Positions 1 to 5,729 of a stretch of 6,935 bases of DNA are shown piece by piece; position 1 is the stretch's first letter; every line of letters starts with the position of its first letter. The position numbers were made by a program, and so were the translations under genes. The notes below the pieces were generated by a model. It was given only the letters and a program-made list of their open reading frames with translations. It was not told the DNA's origin and made no database searches. Source of the stretch: Deltaproteobacteria bacterium (GTDB taxonomy: Bacteria; Desulfobacterota; Binatia; UBA9968); NCBI GenBank assembly GCA_016183075.1, contig JACPFH010000787.1:1-6935 (forward strand), given 5' to 3'.

Positions 1-110
1 CGCCCAACCCCGGGGATACTCAAGTTTTCGTCGCTTCGATGAACGTGACCTATCTGTTTGCCCTTGGAATCGGTCTCATCCCGTTGTTGACTTCGATGAA
101 GATGAAGTAG
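1..110 (+). CDS. C-terminal end of an integral membrane protein, possibly a transporter (partial)
   Basis: The reading frame is open from the first base (codons in phase with position 3) and stops at TAG 108-110. The visible tail is about 35 residues. It contains the hydrophobic stretch TYLFALGIGLIPLLTS, which is long enough for one membrane helix, and ends in a short basic tail, MKMK. A terminal helix followed by a few positively charged residues is typical of transporters with a cytoplasmic C-terminus, such as the major facilitator superfamily, but too little is visible to name the family. The gene body lies upstream of the window. It runs toward the minus-strand hydrolase gene, so the two converge on the repeat-bearing gap 111-364. 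Confidence 0.5.
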   Translation, partial: PNPGDTQVFVASMNVTYLFALGIGLIPLLTSMKMK

Positions 111-364
111 ATCATTCCGGATAAATAGCCACGCTCCCAGGGATAGGGAAAGGGGACAGGCTGAGCCCAGGCAATTTCCTTTTCGTAGCAAGAGCAAGCG
201 GCTTTGCTACCTTCACCGCACCGCCCTTTAATGTGATCGCGGTTTTTCCCCGCGCAGAACCGCGTGCGTACCATGTCCTTTCGTAAGGAGGATTTCGAGA
301 CTTCGAGAATTCCCGAACACCTGGAAATGGCAGGGGCAAGCACGAAAGGCCAAATTTCGACAAA
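111..364. other. Convergent intergenic gap with repeat fragments and small hairpins
   Basis: No convincing gene is present here. The gap holds several small inverted repeats: GTAGCAA...TTGCTAC (185-210), CGCGG...CCGCG around 238-254, and TCCTT-TCGT-AAGGA at about 276-289. It also contains a GGGGACAGGCT word near 152, of a kind I associate with RAYT/REP-type repeats, and one copy of the 16-base near-palindrome at 302-317. AAATAGCC plus AGGGAT (123-144) is matched near 4561-4583. Overall it looks like decayed mobile-repeat sequence between two convergent genes. No T-rich terminator was recognised. Confidence 0.5.
302..317. repeat. REP-like 16-base near-palindrome, copy 1
   Basis: TTCGAGAATTCCCGAA is palindromic except for one non-pairing base pair (positions 5 and 12). 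The identical 16-mer recurs at 3343-3358 and 4514-4529 in the same orientation. Downstream similarity with copy 3 continues loosely (an AAATGG word, then GGGGCAA). It sits 48 bases beyond the hydrolase stop codon. No T-run follows, so a mobile REP-like element is more likely than a terminator. Confidence 0.7.
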
Positions 365-1462
365 CTATCGCTTGGGGATACCCAAATGCTCAGCCATCCA
401 GTCGGCACATTGGGTTCGGTGCTGATACGTCCGGTTGCTCGCCACATGGGATGCTCCCTTGATGAGCAGGAACGTCGCGGGACCCGACACCTCACGCGAC
501 ACCCGCTCGGCATCCTGCCAGCGAGTGATCCTATCCTCGGTTGCTGCGATGATCATGATCGGGCAGGTGATCTTCCGAGCAATCCCCTCGAGGTTGAACG
601 GCCGGGTCTTCTCGCGCGCCTCCTCGACGGTCTTCGAGTGGGTCCGGAGCACGTAGACGTCCTTCAGCGACTGCGGCCGCTGGTCGAAGTTGTCGATGAC
701 GCTGAAAGCCCCGCCGTTGGCGATGCAGGCCTTCACCCGCTTGTCGAACGCGGCGACGCGCGGCGCGTAGTAGCCGCCCATGCTGGCGCCCAGGATACCG
801 ATGCGGTCACCGTCGAGGTCGCTGCGCGACTGCATGCAGCCGAACACGGCGCCGGCCGGCACCTCGTAGTCGTGGCGAACAGGGAAGTCGTACTCGGCCT
901 CGCCCTGGCCGGGGCCGTCGAATGAGAAGGTCGCCATGCCGCGCTCGAGGAACACCTGCTCGACGTAGTGCTGCTCCTCCTTGCACGAGTCCATGCCCGA
1001 GATGATGACCACGACCGGCGGCCGCCTTTCTCCCGGAGGCTTGCGCAAGTTACCGGCCAGCGCCTTGCCCTCGAACGGGATCTCGATGCGCTCGCCCGGC
1101 GGTTGGAGGTGCGGCAGCGCGAGCGTCCGGCATTCCACCGCCTTGTTGTGGGCAGCGCGCAGCTGCTTGATGTCCTCCACGAACATGAACTTGGCGAAAT
1201 GGTAACAGACCGCCGCCGTGGTCAGGTGGTGGCCCGCGCTAAGTCTGTGGCCGGCGGCGAGCGCCTCGCGGCCGATCTTCTCGTGGACGGCGGCTCGTTC
1301 GCACCACGCCTGGCACCACTCGGCCCATCGGCTGATCGAGTGGGTGACCTCCTGGAAGTCGGCGATCGGAACCCCCGCGGCGGTAAACCGCGCGGCCCAC
1401 TGTACTCGCGCCGCCTCAAGCTTCGTATCCGGTTTCGCGTCAACCTGTACGTGCGTTGCCAT
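365..1462 (-). CDS. Alpha/beta hydrolase, 2,6-dihydropseudooxynicotine hydrolase-like
   Basis: This 365-residue cytoplasmic protein has no signal peptide. An alpha-helical N-terminal part (about 1-125) precedes an alpha/beta hydrolase core. The core shows the oxyanion-region strand VVVIISGMDS (150-159), the nucleophile elbow GASMGG with Ser227 (225-230), the acid Asp310 in AATEDRIT and His339 in GASHV. The length and the spacings Ser-Asp 83 and Asp-His 29 agree with my recollection of 2,6-dihydropseudooxynicotine hydrolase (367 aa; triad 217/300/329), which cleaves a C-C bond next to a ketone in nicotine breakdown. Family membership is well supported, but the substrate is not. An ester or another C-C substrate is equally possible, and the extra active-site Glu I recall in that enzyme is not obvious at the aligned position, where Asn258 falls. 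The start ATG at 1460-1462 follows a clear AGGAGG five bases upstream. Confidence 0.9.
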   Translation of the reverse strand: MATHVQVDAKPDTKLEAARVQWAARFTAAGVPIADFQEVTHSISRWAEWCQAWCERAAVHEKIGREALAAGHRLSAGHHLTTAAVCYHFAKFMFVEDIKQLRAAHNKAVECRTLALPHLQPPGERIEIPFEGKALAGNLRKPPGERRPPVVVIISGMDSCKEEQHYVEQVFLERGMATFSFDGPGQGEAEYDFPVRHDYEVPAGAVFGCMQSRSDLDGDRIGILGASMGGYYAPRVAAFDKRVKACIANGGAFSVIDNFDQRPQSLKDVYVLRTHSKTVEEAREKTRPFNLEGIARKITCPIMIIAATEDRITRWQDAERVSREVSGPATFLLIKGASHVASNRTYQHRTQCADWMAEHLGIPKR

Positions 1463-1695
1463 GGTGTCCTCCTGTGATCGCGCTTGAGTAAACCCCTTAC
1501 TTTAAAGAAGAGGAAATGTCCACCTCTATCTGACGGCGGCAGAAACAACGATTGAAAAACGGAAAACGAGCGGAAAAGGGGATCATTCTCAATTTTCGAT
1601 TTCCATGCTTTACGGAGCGCCAGGCCAGGTTGACACGACATATCGTACTCGGATAGTTTCGGCGCGGTAGATAATAACAACCCAGGAGGTTTGAA
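1463..1695. other. Divergent promoter region between hydrolase and NIPSNAP genes
   Basis: This 233-base gap separates two genes that read outward and must hold both promoters. The + strand promoter is annotated separately. On the minus-strand side, the sequence reads TGGACATTT at 1514-1522, 52 bases or more before the hydrolase start. The same nine bases lie upstream of the minus-strand asparaginase-like gene (5714-5722). AGAGG...CCTCT flanks it as a 5-base inverted repeat. No clear -10 box for the hydrolase could be chosen. No coding potential is seen. Confidence 0.6.
1630..1657 (+). promoter_or_regulatory. Candidate sigma70-type promoter for the NIPSNAP gene
   Basis: A perfect -35 hexamer TTGACA (1630-1635) is followed after 16 bases by GATAGT (1652-1657), which matches TATAAT at four of six positions. 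Transcription would start near 1664, giving a leader of about 32 bases before the AGGAGG. An alternative -10 word, GATAAT, at 1670-1675 lacks a suitable -35 and lies too close to the start codon. Confidence 0.45.
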
Positions 1696-2004
1696 ATGCT
1701 GTCACAGATCCGCATTTACACGATCAACAAGGGCGAGATGCACGCCTTCCTCAAGCACTTCAAAGAGGAGGTCATGGTGGTGCACGAGCGGATTGGCCTG
1801 CCTATTGCCGGCGCGTGGGTGAACCGTCCGCAAAACGAGTTTATTTGGGTTAGGAACTACAAAGACCAGGCGGACCGTGAAGCGAAGGGCAAGGCGTTCC
1901 AGGCGGAAATCGCCGCGGCCGGCATCAAGCTGGGTGCGAACGTGGCGAAGATGGAAGTGCGCGACGTCGAAATGGCGTTCGCTCCGCCGGCAACGCGCTC
2001 CTGA
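1696..2004 (+). CDS. NIPSNAP-family protein
   Basis: This is a 102-residue soluble protein. The opening pattern IRIYTINKGEMHAFLKHF (5-22), the central HERIGLPIAGAW (30-41) and NEFIWVRNYKDQADREAKGKAF (47-68) match NIPSNAP-domain proteins. These are small ferredoxin-like alpha-plus-beta folds often found beside bacterial catabolic genes, with no firmly established biochemical role. The usual lead strand (R-Y), the 'W-R-Y' strand in the middle and the length of about 100 residues all fit one complete domain. ATG 1696 is preceded by AGGAGG (1684-1689) six bases upstream, which fixes the start. It is transcribed away from the hydrolase. The following 226-base gap contains strong hairpins, so the gene is probably a single-gene transcript. 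A related dimeric alpha/beta-barrel fold (EthD- or ABM-like) is the main alternative. Confidence 0.82.
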   Translation: MLSQIRIYTINKGEMHAFLKHFKEEVMVVHERIGLPIAGAWVNRPQNEFIWVRNYKDQADREAKGKAFQAEIAAAGIKLGANVAKMEVRDVEMAFAPPATRS

Positions 2005-2065
2005 ACCCGGGCCAGCTCGAGCTCCAGCAGGATGGTGGTTGGTCTGTCGTTGGAATCAAGTTATA

Positions 2066-2096
2066 TCGAACACGGGGTTTGAATCCCCGTGTTCGA
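2066..2096. other. Perfect 12-base-pair hairpin (hairpin A)
   Basis: TCGAACACGGGG (2066-2077) pairs perfectly with CCCCGTGTTCGA (2085-2096) around a 7-base loop, TTTGAAT. The stem-loop centre resembles a tRNA T-arm, but no tRNA body is present. It abuts the next hairpin with no spacer. Confidence 0.75.
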
Positions 2097-2129
2097 CCAA
2101 AGGGGAGAGCTGCCGGTTCTCCCCTTTGG
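2097..2129. terminator. Perfect 12-base-pair hairpin (hairpin B), probable terminator of the NIPSNAP transcript
   Basis: CCAAAGGGGAGA (2097-2108) pairs perfectly with TCTCCCCTTTGG (2118-2129) around a 9-base loop. It begins directly after hairpin A and lies 93 bases beyond the NIPSNAP stop codon. The 3' arm ends in CCCCTTTGG with only three T residues, so intrinsic termination would be weak or bidirectional. It could instead stabilise a 3' end or be part of a structured leader of the downstream receptor gene. Confidence 0.55.
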
Positions 2130-2148
2130 AAACCCCATCGGCTTTGTG

Positions 2149-2166
2149 CCCGCCTCAAGAGGCGGG
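2149..2166. other. Perfect 8-base-pair GC-rich hairpin (hairpin C)
   Basis: CCCGCCTC (2149-2156) pairs with GAGGCGGG (2159-2166). A competing longer-range pairing is possible between AAACCCC (2130-2136) and GGGGTTT (2164-2170). The hairpin lies 64 bases before the ATG of the following receptor gene and is followed by GTTTACATT. It could act as a second terminator or as an attenuator-like leader structure. Confidence 0.55.
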
Positions 2167-2230
2167 GTTTACATTGAATCAAATGTTCAGAAAGACTTCG
2201 AACGACTTCGGCTAAATTTGGAGAGAACAA

Positions 2231-3292
2231 ATGAAACCACTATGCAGAGCGCTGGGACTTATTATAGGCAGCGCGTCTCTCGTACTGGCGGCCAATGCCC
2301 GCGCCACCACCCATGAGGGCTTTTATGCGGGCAAGAGGTTGCAGATCCTCGTCAGTTCGGCGCCAGGAGGGGGAAACGACATACGGGCACGCTTGTTGGG
2401 GCGCCACCTTTCAAAGCACATTCCCGCCCGCCCGGCAATCATCATTCAAAACATGCCCGGTGGCGGACACGTGATCATGAATAACTACCTGAACAACATT
2501 GCCAAGCCGGATGGCTTGACTATCGGGCAAACGGTGCGCGGCATCTACTGGTATCAGCTGATGGGCTATGAGGAGGCCCGTTTCGACCTGACTAAGGTGC
2601 AGTGGATAGGGAGCACGAGCGGGGAAGATTCTACACTGGTTGTGCGGTCGGACCTGGGTTATCGGTCTTTGGCGGATGTCCGAAAGGCCGGTAAAAATCT
2701 CGTACTCGGCTGTACCGGGACAGGCACCTCAAACTACATCTATGGGCAGATTCTGGTGGTGGCCCTCGATGTGGCGGTCAAGTGGGTGTGCGGGTATCCG
2801 GGTACCAGCGCAATGAAGCTTGCAATCCATAGGGGAGAGGTCGAGGGCATGGCCGGGAGGAGCATCGCAAATCTACTAACTATAGATAAGGAAGAAGTGG
2901 GAAAGGGATTCTGGTTTGTTTTGGTGCAATCGGGCGAGAAGCGCCACCCCGCCTTTGCTAACGTGCCTACCAAGCTGGAGTTGGCGCCCACCCAGGAGGC
3001 CAAAGGGCTGATAAGAGCTGCGACCGCCGACGCAATCATTGGCTGGCCCTTTTATGTGGCCGGCGGAGTGCCAGCCGAACAGGTTCGTATTCTTCGGAAG
3101 GCCTTTATGGATACGATGAGGGACTCCGAGTTTCTCCAAGAGGCGGAAAAGATGGGAGTTGAAATTGACCCCACGCCGGGCGAGGAACTCGAGAGGGTGG
3201 TAAAGGACGCGCTCCAGGTATCCCCTGCGATGCTGCGAAAGCTGAGAATCGTTTACCATGGTTCCGACAAGGGAATAAAGAAAGGACGTTAG
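2231..3292 (+). CDS. TctC/Bug-type periplasmic solute-binding protein (tripartite tricarboxylate transporter receptor family)
   Basis: This 353-residue exported protein has a basic N-terminus and a hydrophobic core, followed by ANARA with likely signal-peptidase cleavage after Ala25. The mature protein opens with GKRLQILVSSAPGGGND (34-50), the loop that in Bug proteins lies over the ligand carboxylate. It continues with the RHLSKHIPARP and IIIQNMPGGGH strands (58-80), KPDGLTIG (92-99), GYPGTSAMKLAIHRGEVEG (188-206) and FANVPT (242-247). These proteins bind carboxylates in the periplasm and deliver them to a TctA/TctB permease or to a sensor. No such partner lies in the window, so this is an orphan receptor here. 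GGAGAG, five bases before ATG 2231, supports the start. It converges with a paralogous receptor gene across a 73-base gap. The ligand cannot be predicted. Confidence 0.9.
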   Translation: MKPLCRALGLIIGSASLVLAANARATTHEGFYAGKRLQILVSSAPGGGNDIRARLLGRHLSKHIPARPAIIIQNMPGGGHVIMNNYLNNIAKPDGLTIGQTVRGIYWYQLMGYEEARFDLTKVQWIGSTSGEDSTLVVRSDLGYRSLADVRKAGKNLVLGCTGTGTSNYIYGQILVVALDVAVKWVCGYPGTSAMKLAIHRGEVEGMAGRSIANLLTIDKEEVGKGFWFVLVQSGEKRHPAFANVPTKLELAPTQEAKGLIRAATADAIIGWPFYVAGGVPAEQVRILRKAFMDTMRDSEFLQEAEKMGVEIDPTPGEELERVVKDALQVSPAMLRKLRIVYHGSDKGIKKGR

Positions 3293-3365
3293 CCGATGGG
3301 GTCGGGCCTTCTATTCCAGGCAATCTGAACTCACTTCCACTTTTCGAGAATTCCCGAATAAGCCC
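3293..3365. other. Short convergent gap between the two receptor genes
   Basis: Seventy-three bases separate the stop codons of the two converging receptor genes. The gap holds copy 2 of the 16-base near-palindrome (3343-3358), eight bases from the end of the minus-strand gene. No classical stem plus T-run terminator is seen. Confidence 0.5.
3343..3358. repeat. REP-like 16-base near-palindrome, copy 2
   Basis: TTCGAGAATTCCCGAA is identical to copies 1 and 3. Its left flank, ACTTCCACTT, closely matches the left flank of copy 3 (CCTTCCACCT), so the shared unit is longer than the palindrome. It lies in the convergent gap between the two receptor genes. Confidence 0.7.
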
Positions 3366-4403
3366 TCATCCTTTCTTCGCGGCCAGTACCTCCTTGAGCT
3401 TCGCCTTAACGGAAGGATCCATTTTCCAGAGATCGGCGATAATGTTCTCCACCTCGCTGCCCCTGAGCGGGTTTATCACTGCCTTTGATTTTTTCGCATC
3501 CTCAAGATAGTCAGGATCTTTCACAGTAGCGTCAAAGGCCTTCCGGAGCGTTTCAACTCTATCTTTCGGAGTGCCTGGCCGAAGCGCATAAACCATGAGA
3601 AGCCGGGAGACATTAATAATCCCATGCTGGATAAGCTCGCGCGCCTCTTCGGTCTTTGCAAGGTCGAGGGCCGTAGGAACATCGGGCAGATCCGGCAGGC
3701 GCTTCGTTAATGCTGTCTGCACGATCGGCGTGAAATCTCCTCCTAACCTTTCGCCCCAGAATGGCTTTATACCCGTCCAAGGCACGCTTGTTCCATCCAC
3801 CTCACCACCTGCTACGGCGAGCCGAATGTCGGCGAACCCCTTGTATCCCGACGCAATCCGAATTGGCAGGCCAAGGGCTTCCTTTAAGATTGCCGGAAAG
3901 TCATATAGATTGGATCCCGGCGATGATGCCCCGATCTTAACCGGCGTCTTTGCTCTCATTAATTCTTCCAGGCTTTTTATACCGGTTTCCTTTCTAAGGA
4001 GCAGGACATCATCGCCTTGAAGAGTAACGCCGAGCCCAATCCATTTTCTACCTTCAAACTCGATCCCAGGGTTTATCGCGAGGACCTCTTGGAGGAAAAC
4101 GCCTCCATTGAAAGCGCCTACAGTCAGCCCATCTGGCGTTGATACCTTATAGACATTGTTGGCCGCGACAAGGGTCCCGGCGCCAGGCATATTTTGAATG
4201 ATGACTGTCGGATTTCCTGGGATGTGTTTACCCATGTGCCGCGAAAGAATCCGGGAGTGCAAATCAAAGGCGCCGCCGGGCGCCGCGCCGACAACGATGC
4301 GGATGGTCTTGCCTTTAAAGAACTGGGCTTCTGCAGGCTCCACACTGCCTAACACCAGGCTCAGGACCGCAACGATAGGGACCGACAACAATTTCTTCGT
4401 CAT
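3366..4403 (-). CDS. TctC/Bug-type periplasmic solute-binding protein (second paralogue)
   Basis: This 345-residue exported protein has a signal peptide, MTKKLLSVPI... ending AEA, with likely cleavage after Ala26. The family core is clear: FKGKTIRIVVGAAPGGAFD (29-47), RHMGKHIPGNP (55-65), VIIQNMPGAG (67-76), TPDGLTVG (89-96), GYKGFADIRLAVAGGEVDG (186-204) and LPDVPT (239-244). It is related to the + strand receptor over its whole length but clearly divergent, especially in the middle third, so the two probably bind different ligands. As with its paralogue, no TctA or TctB membrane gene is present. The start ATG at 4401-4403 has only a weak purine-rich ribosome site (AGAGAG). An upstream ATG near 4422 is out of frame. 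Codon third positions look more A/T-rich than in the hydrolase and asparaginase genes, which suggests a separate origin. Confidence 0.92.
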   Translation of the reverse strand: MTKKLLSVPIVAVLSLVLGSVEPAEAQFFKGKTIRIVVGAAPGGAFDLHSRILSRHMGKHIPGNPTVIIQNMPGAGTLVAANNVYKVSTPDGLTVGAFNGGVFLQEVLAINPGIEFEGRKWIGLGVTLQGDDVLLLRKETGIKSLEELMRAKTPVKIGASSPGSNLYDFPAILKEALGLPIRIASGYKGFADIRLAVAGGEVDGTSVPWTGIKPFWGERLGGDFTPIVQTALTKRLPDLPDVPTALDLAKTEEARELIQHGIINVSRLLMVYALRPGTPKDRVETLRKAFDATVKDPDYLEDAKKSKAVINPLRGSEVENIIADLWKMDPSVKAKLKEVLAAKKG

Positions 4404-4431
4404 AATCCACTCTCTTTATCATGTTTGCTCC

Positions 4432-4449
4432 ATTGCGCAAATCCGCAAT
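4432..4449. promoter_or_regulatory. Operator-like dyad upstream of the second receptor gene
   Basis: ATTGCG (4432-4437) and CGCAAT (4444-4449) form a perfect 6-base inverted repeat with a 6-base spacer. It is centred about 37 bases before the minus-strand receptor start. An AT-rich stretch lies just upstream on the minus strand (AATTATTG), so the dyad could overlap the promoter or transcript start. It may be a repressor site or a leader hairpin. The call rests on symmetry alone. Confidence 0.3.
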
Positions 4450-4513
4450 AATTGGTCAGCCGATAGGCAATAGTGAAATAAAGAACAGGCACTGCTGAAC
4501 CACCCTTCCACCT

Positions 4514-4529
4514 TTCGAGAATTCCCGAA
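4514..4529. repeat. REP-like 16-base near-palindrome, copy 3
   Basis: This is the third identical TTCGAGAATTCCCGAA. It shares left-flank similarity with copy 2 and right-flank words with copy 1, so it helps define a composite unit of roughly 75-85 bases. It lies 115 bases beyond the stop codon of the asparaginase-like gene. Confidence 0.7.
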
Positions 4530-4643
4530 ACGCCGAAATGGAAAATAGGGGCAATCCAGGAAATAGCCGCACGCGGTAGGGATGGGCCCCCTTCTTGGCA
4601 GAATTATGGGTTACGTCGCAGCCGGTGGGATCGACACGTTTGC

Positions 4644-5645
4644 TCAGTACGTATCGAACATCCGCTGGATCTCGTTGGGGTCGGTGGTCTTGGTGAGCGC
4701 GAGCGACACCAAGGCCCGGGCTTTCCACGGCTGAAGGTTGTCCGAGGCGACGAAGCCCCGCCGGACGAGCCCCGGGCTTCGCACCACCCGGCCCGAGCCG
4801 ACACGGGTGCCGATGCAAATAATGACCCCCTGCTTGGCTGCCCGGTCGAAGGCCTGGTCTTCCGCCGGCGTCGGCCTGCCCGCTCCGGTTCCGGCGCTGA
4901 CGATTCCCTTCGCCCCCGCAGCGACGGCGGCGTCGATCATCACGCCGTCCGCGCCGACGTAGGAGACCACGACGTCGACACGCGGCAGCGATTGGAGGTT
5001 GCGCACGTCGAATTCCGTCTCCGCGGTGTGCTTCTTTGCCGTGCGATGGAAGTAGACGACTTTACCATCGGCGTCGGCGTAGCCGAGCGGGCCGAGGTCG
5101 CGGGCTTGGAAGGCCTGGACGCGATAGGTTGCGGTTTTGGTTACGTCGCGCCCGCTGAAGATCGTGTCGTTCATGACCAGGAGGGCGCCGCGTCCCCGCG
5201 AATTGGGATCCGCCGCCACGCGCACCGCCTCCAGGACGTTGAGATACCCGTCGGCGCCGAGAGCGGAAGAGGGGCGCATGGAGCCGACGAGCACGACCGG
5301 CTTGTCCGTTTTCAGGGTGAGGTTTAGAAAGTAAGCCGTTTCCTCGATCGTGTTGGTTCCGTGCGTGATGACGATGCCGTCCGCGCGGTTCTCATCGAAG
5401 ATCGAATGGATGGTCCGCACAAGATCGAGCCAGTCCTTATCCACCAGGCCGTGGCTCGGTAGCCGGCGAAACGGCACCTCCTCAACGTTGGCGATCGATT
5501 TTAGCTCGGGGATCTGGGCCAGCAGCTCCCCCGTGTTCAGTCGCTTTCCCGCCTCGATGTACCAGGCAAGATCCAGGCGGTCCTTGCCGACCGAGTCGAT
5601 AGTTCCCCCCGTAATAATGAGGGCGACGCGCGGTAATTCACTCAT
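4644..5645 (-). CDS. Asparaginase-family amidohydrolase with altered substrate-recognition residues
   Basis: This 333-residue protein aligns along its length with type II bacterial asparaginases but has no signal peptide, so it should be cytoplasmic. The catalytic residues are visible. The nucleophile Thr15 lies in TGGTID (12-17). Thr97 lies in HGTNTIEETAYF (95-106). Lys170 lies in GRDVTKT (165-171). Tyr29 is a plausible match for the flap tyrosine. Compared with E. coli AnsB from memory, Asp90 is Asn98, Gln59 is His65 (PSHGL for GSQDM), the GNGN segment is GAGR (254-257), and the stretch carrying Glu283 is shortened and basic. In AnsB, Gln59, Asp90 and Glu283 hold the substrate amino group, so plain L-asparagine may not be the substrate. 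The start ATG at 5643-5645 follows AAAGGA by about ten bases. It is transcribed divergently from the UbiD gene, across a gap rich in operator-like repeats. Confidence 0.9.
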   Translation of the reverse strand: MSELPRVALIITGGTIDSVGKDRLDLAWYIEAGKRLNTGELLAQIPELKSIANVEEVPFRRLPSHGLVDKDWLDLVRTIHSIFDENRADGIVITHGTNTIEETAYFLNLTLKTDKPVVLVGSMRPSSALGADGYLNVLEAVRVAADPNSRGRGALLVMNDTIFSGRDVTKTATYRVQAFQARDLGPLGYADADGKVVYFHRTAKKHTAETEFDVRNLQSLPRVDVVVSYVGADGVMIDAAVAAGAKGIVSAGTGAGRPTPAEDQAFDRAAKQGVIICIGTRVGSGRVVRSPGLVRRGFVASDNLQPWKARALVSLALTKTTDPNEIQRMFDTY

Positions 5646-5729
5646 GGCTCGCTCATCCTTTCGCCGGACCCAAAGTTGATCGTCAGCATTTTTTCTTTAT
5701 CCCAAGGTGGCGAAAATGTCCAACACTGA

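Larger units (their letters stand above)
4404..4643. other. Gap upstream of the second receptor gene and downstream of the asparaginase-like gene
   Basis: This 240-base gap carries the receptor promoter region on its left and the best-preserved repeat unit on its right: the near-palindrome at 4514-4529, followed by AAATGG, GGGGCAA, AAATAGCC (4561-4568) and AGGGATGGG (4578-4586). The last two words recur in gap 111-364. No gene and no obvious intrinsic terminator for the asparaginase-like gene were found. Confidence 0.5.

Noticed and set aside
112..513. 133-codon minus-strand open frame continuing past the hydrolase stop
   Set aside because: It is in a different frame from the hydrolase, has no ribosome site, shows no conserved motif and runs through repeat sequence.
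968..1477. 169-codon + strand open frame opposite the hydrolase gene
   Set aside because: It is an antisense shadow typical of high-GC genes. The minus-strand frame has a complete catalytic triad and a ribosome site.
1514..1540. Complete IS21-like insertion sequence end
   Set aside because: Only a short word resembles such ends. No transposase fragment, paired terminus or target duplication is visible, so only a remnant could be argued.
2066..2100. tRNA 3' end: CGGGG-TTTGAAT-CCCCG resembles a T-arm and is followed by ...GACCA
   Set aside because: The matching acceptor arm lies directly next to the T-like stem rather than about 60 bases upstream, no D or anticodon arm exists, and the loop lacks the usual C56. 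A plain 12-bp hairpin explains it.
3343..3358. Bidirectional terminator for the two receptor genes
   Set aside because: The palindrome has no loop-stem-T-run layout, and the same sequence occurs in gaps of other geometry, so a dispersed repeat fits better.
4456..4818. 120-codon minus-strand open frame overlapping the end of the asparaginase-like gene
   Set aside because: It is an out-of-frame shadow of a well-conserved gene followed by noncoding repeat sequence, with no family resemblance.
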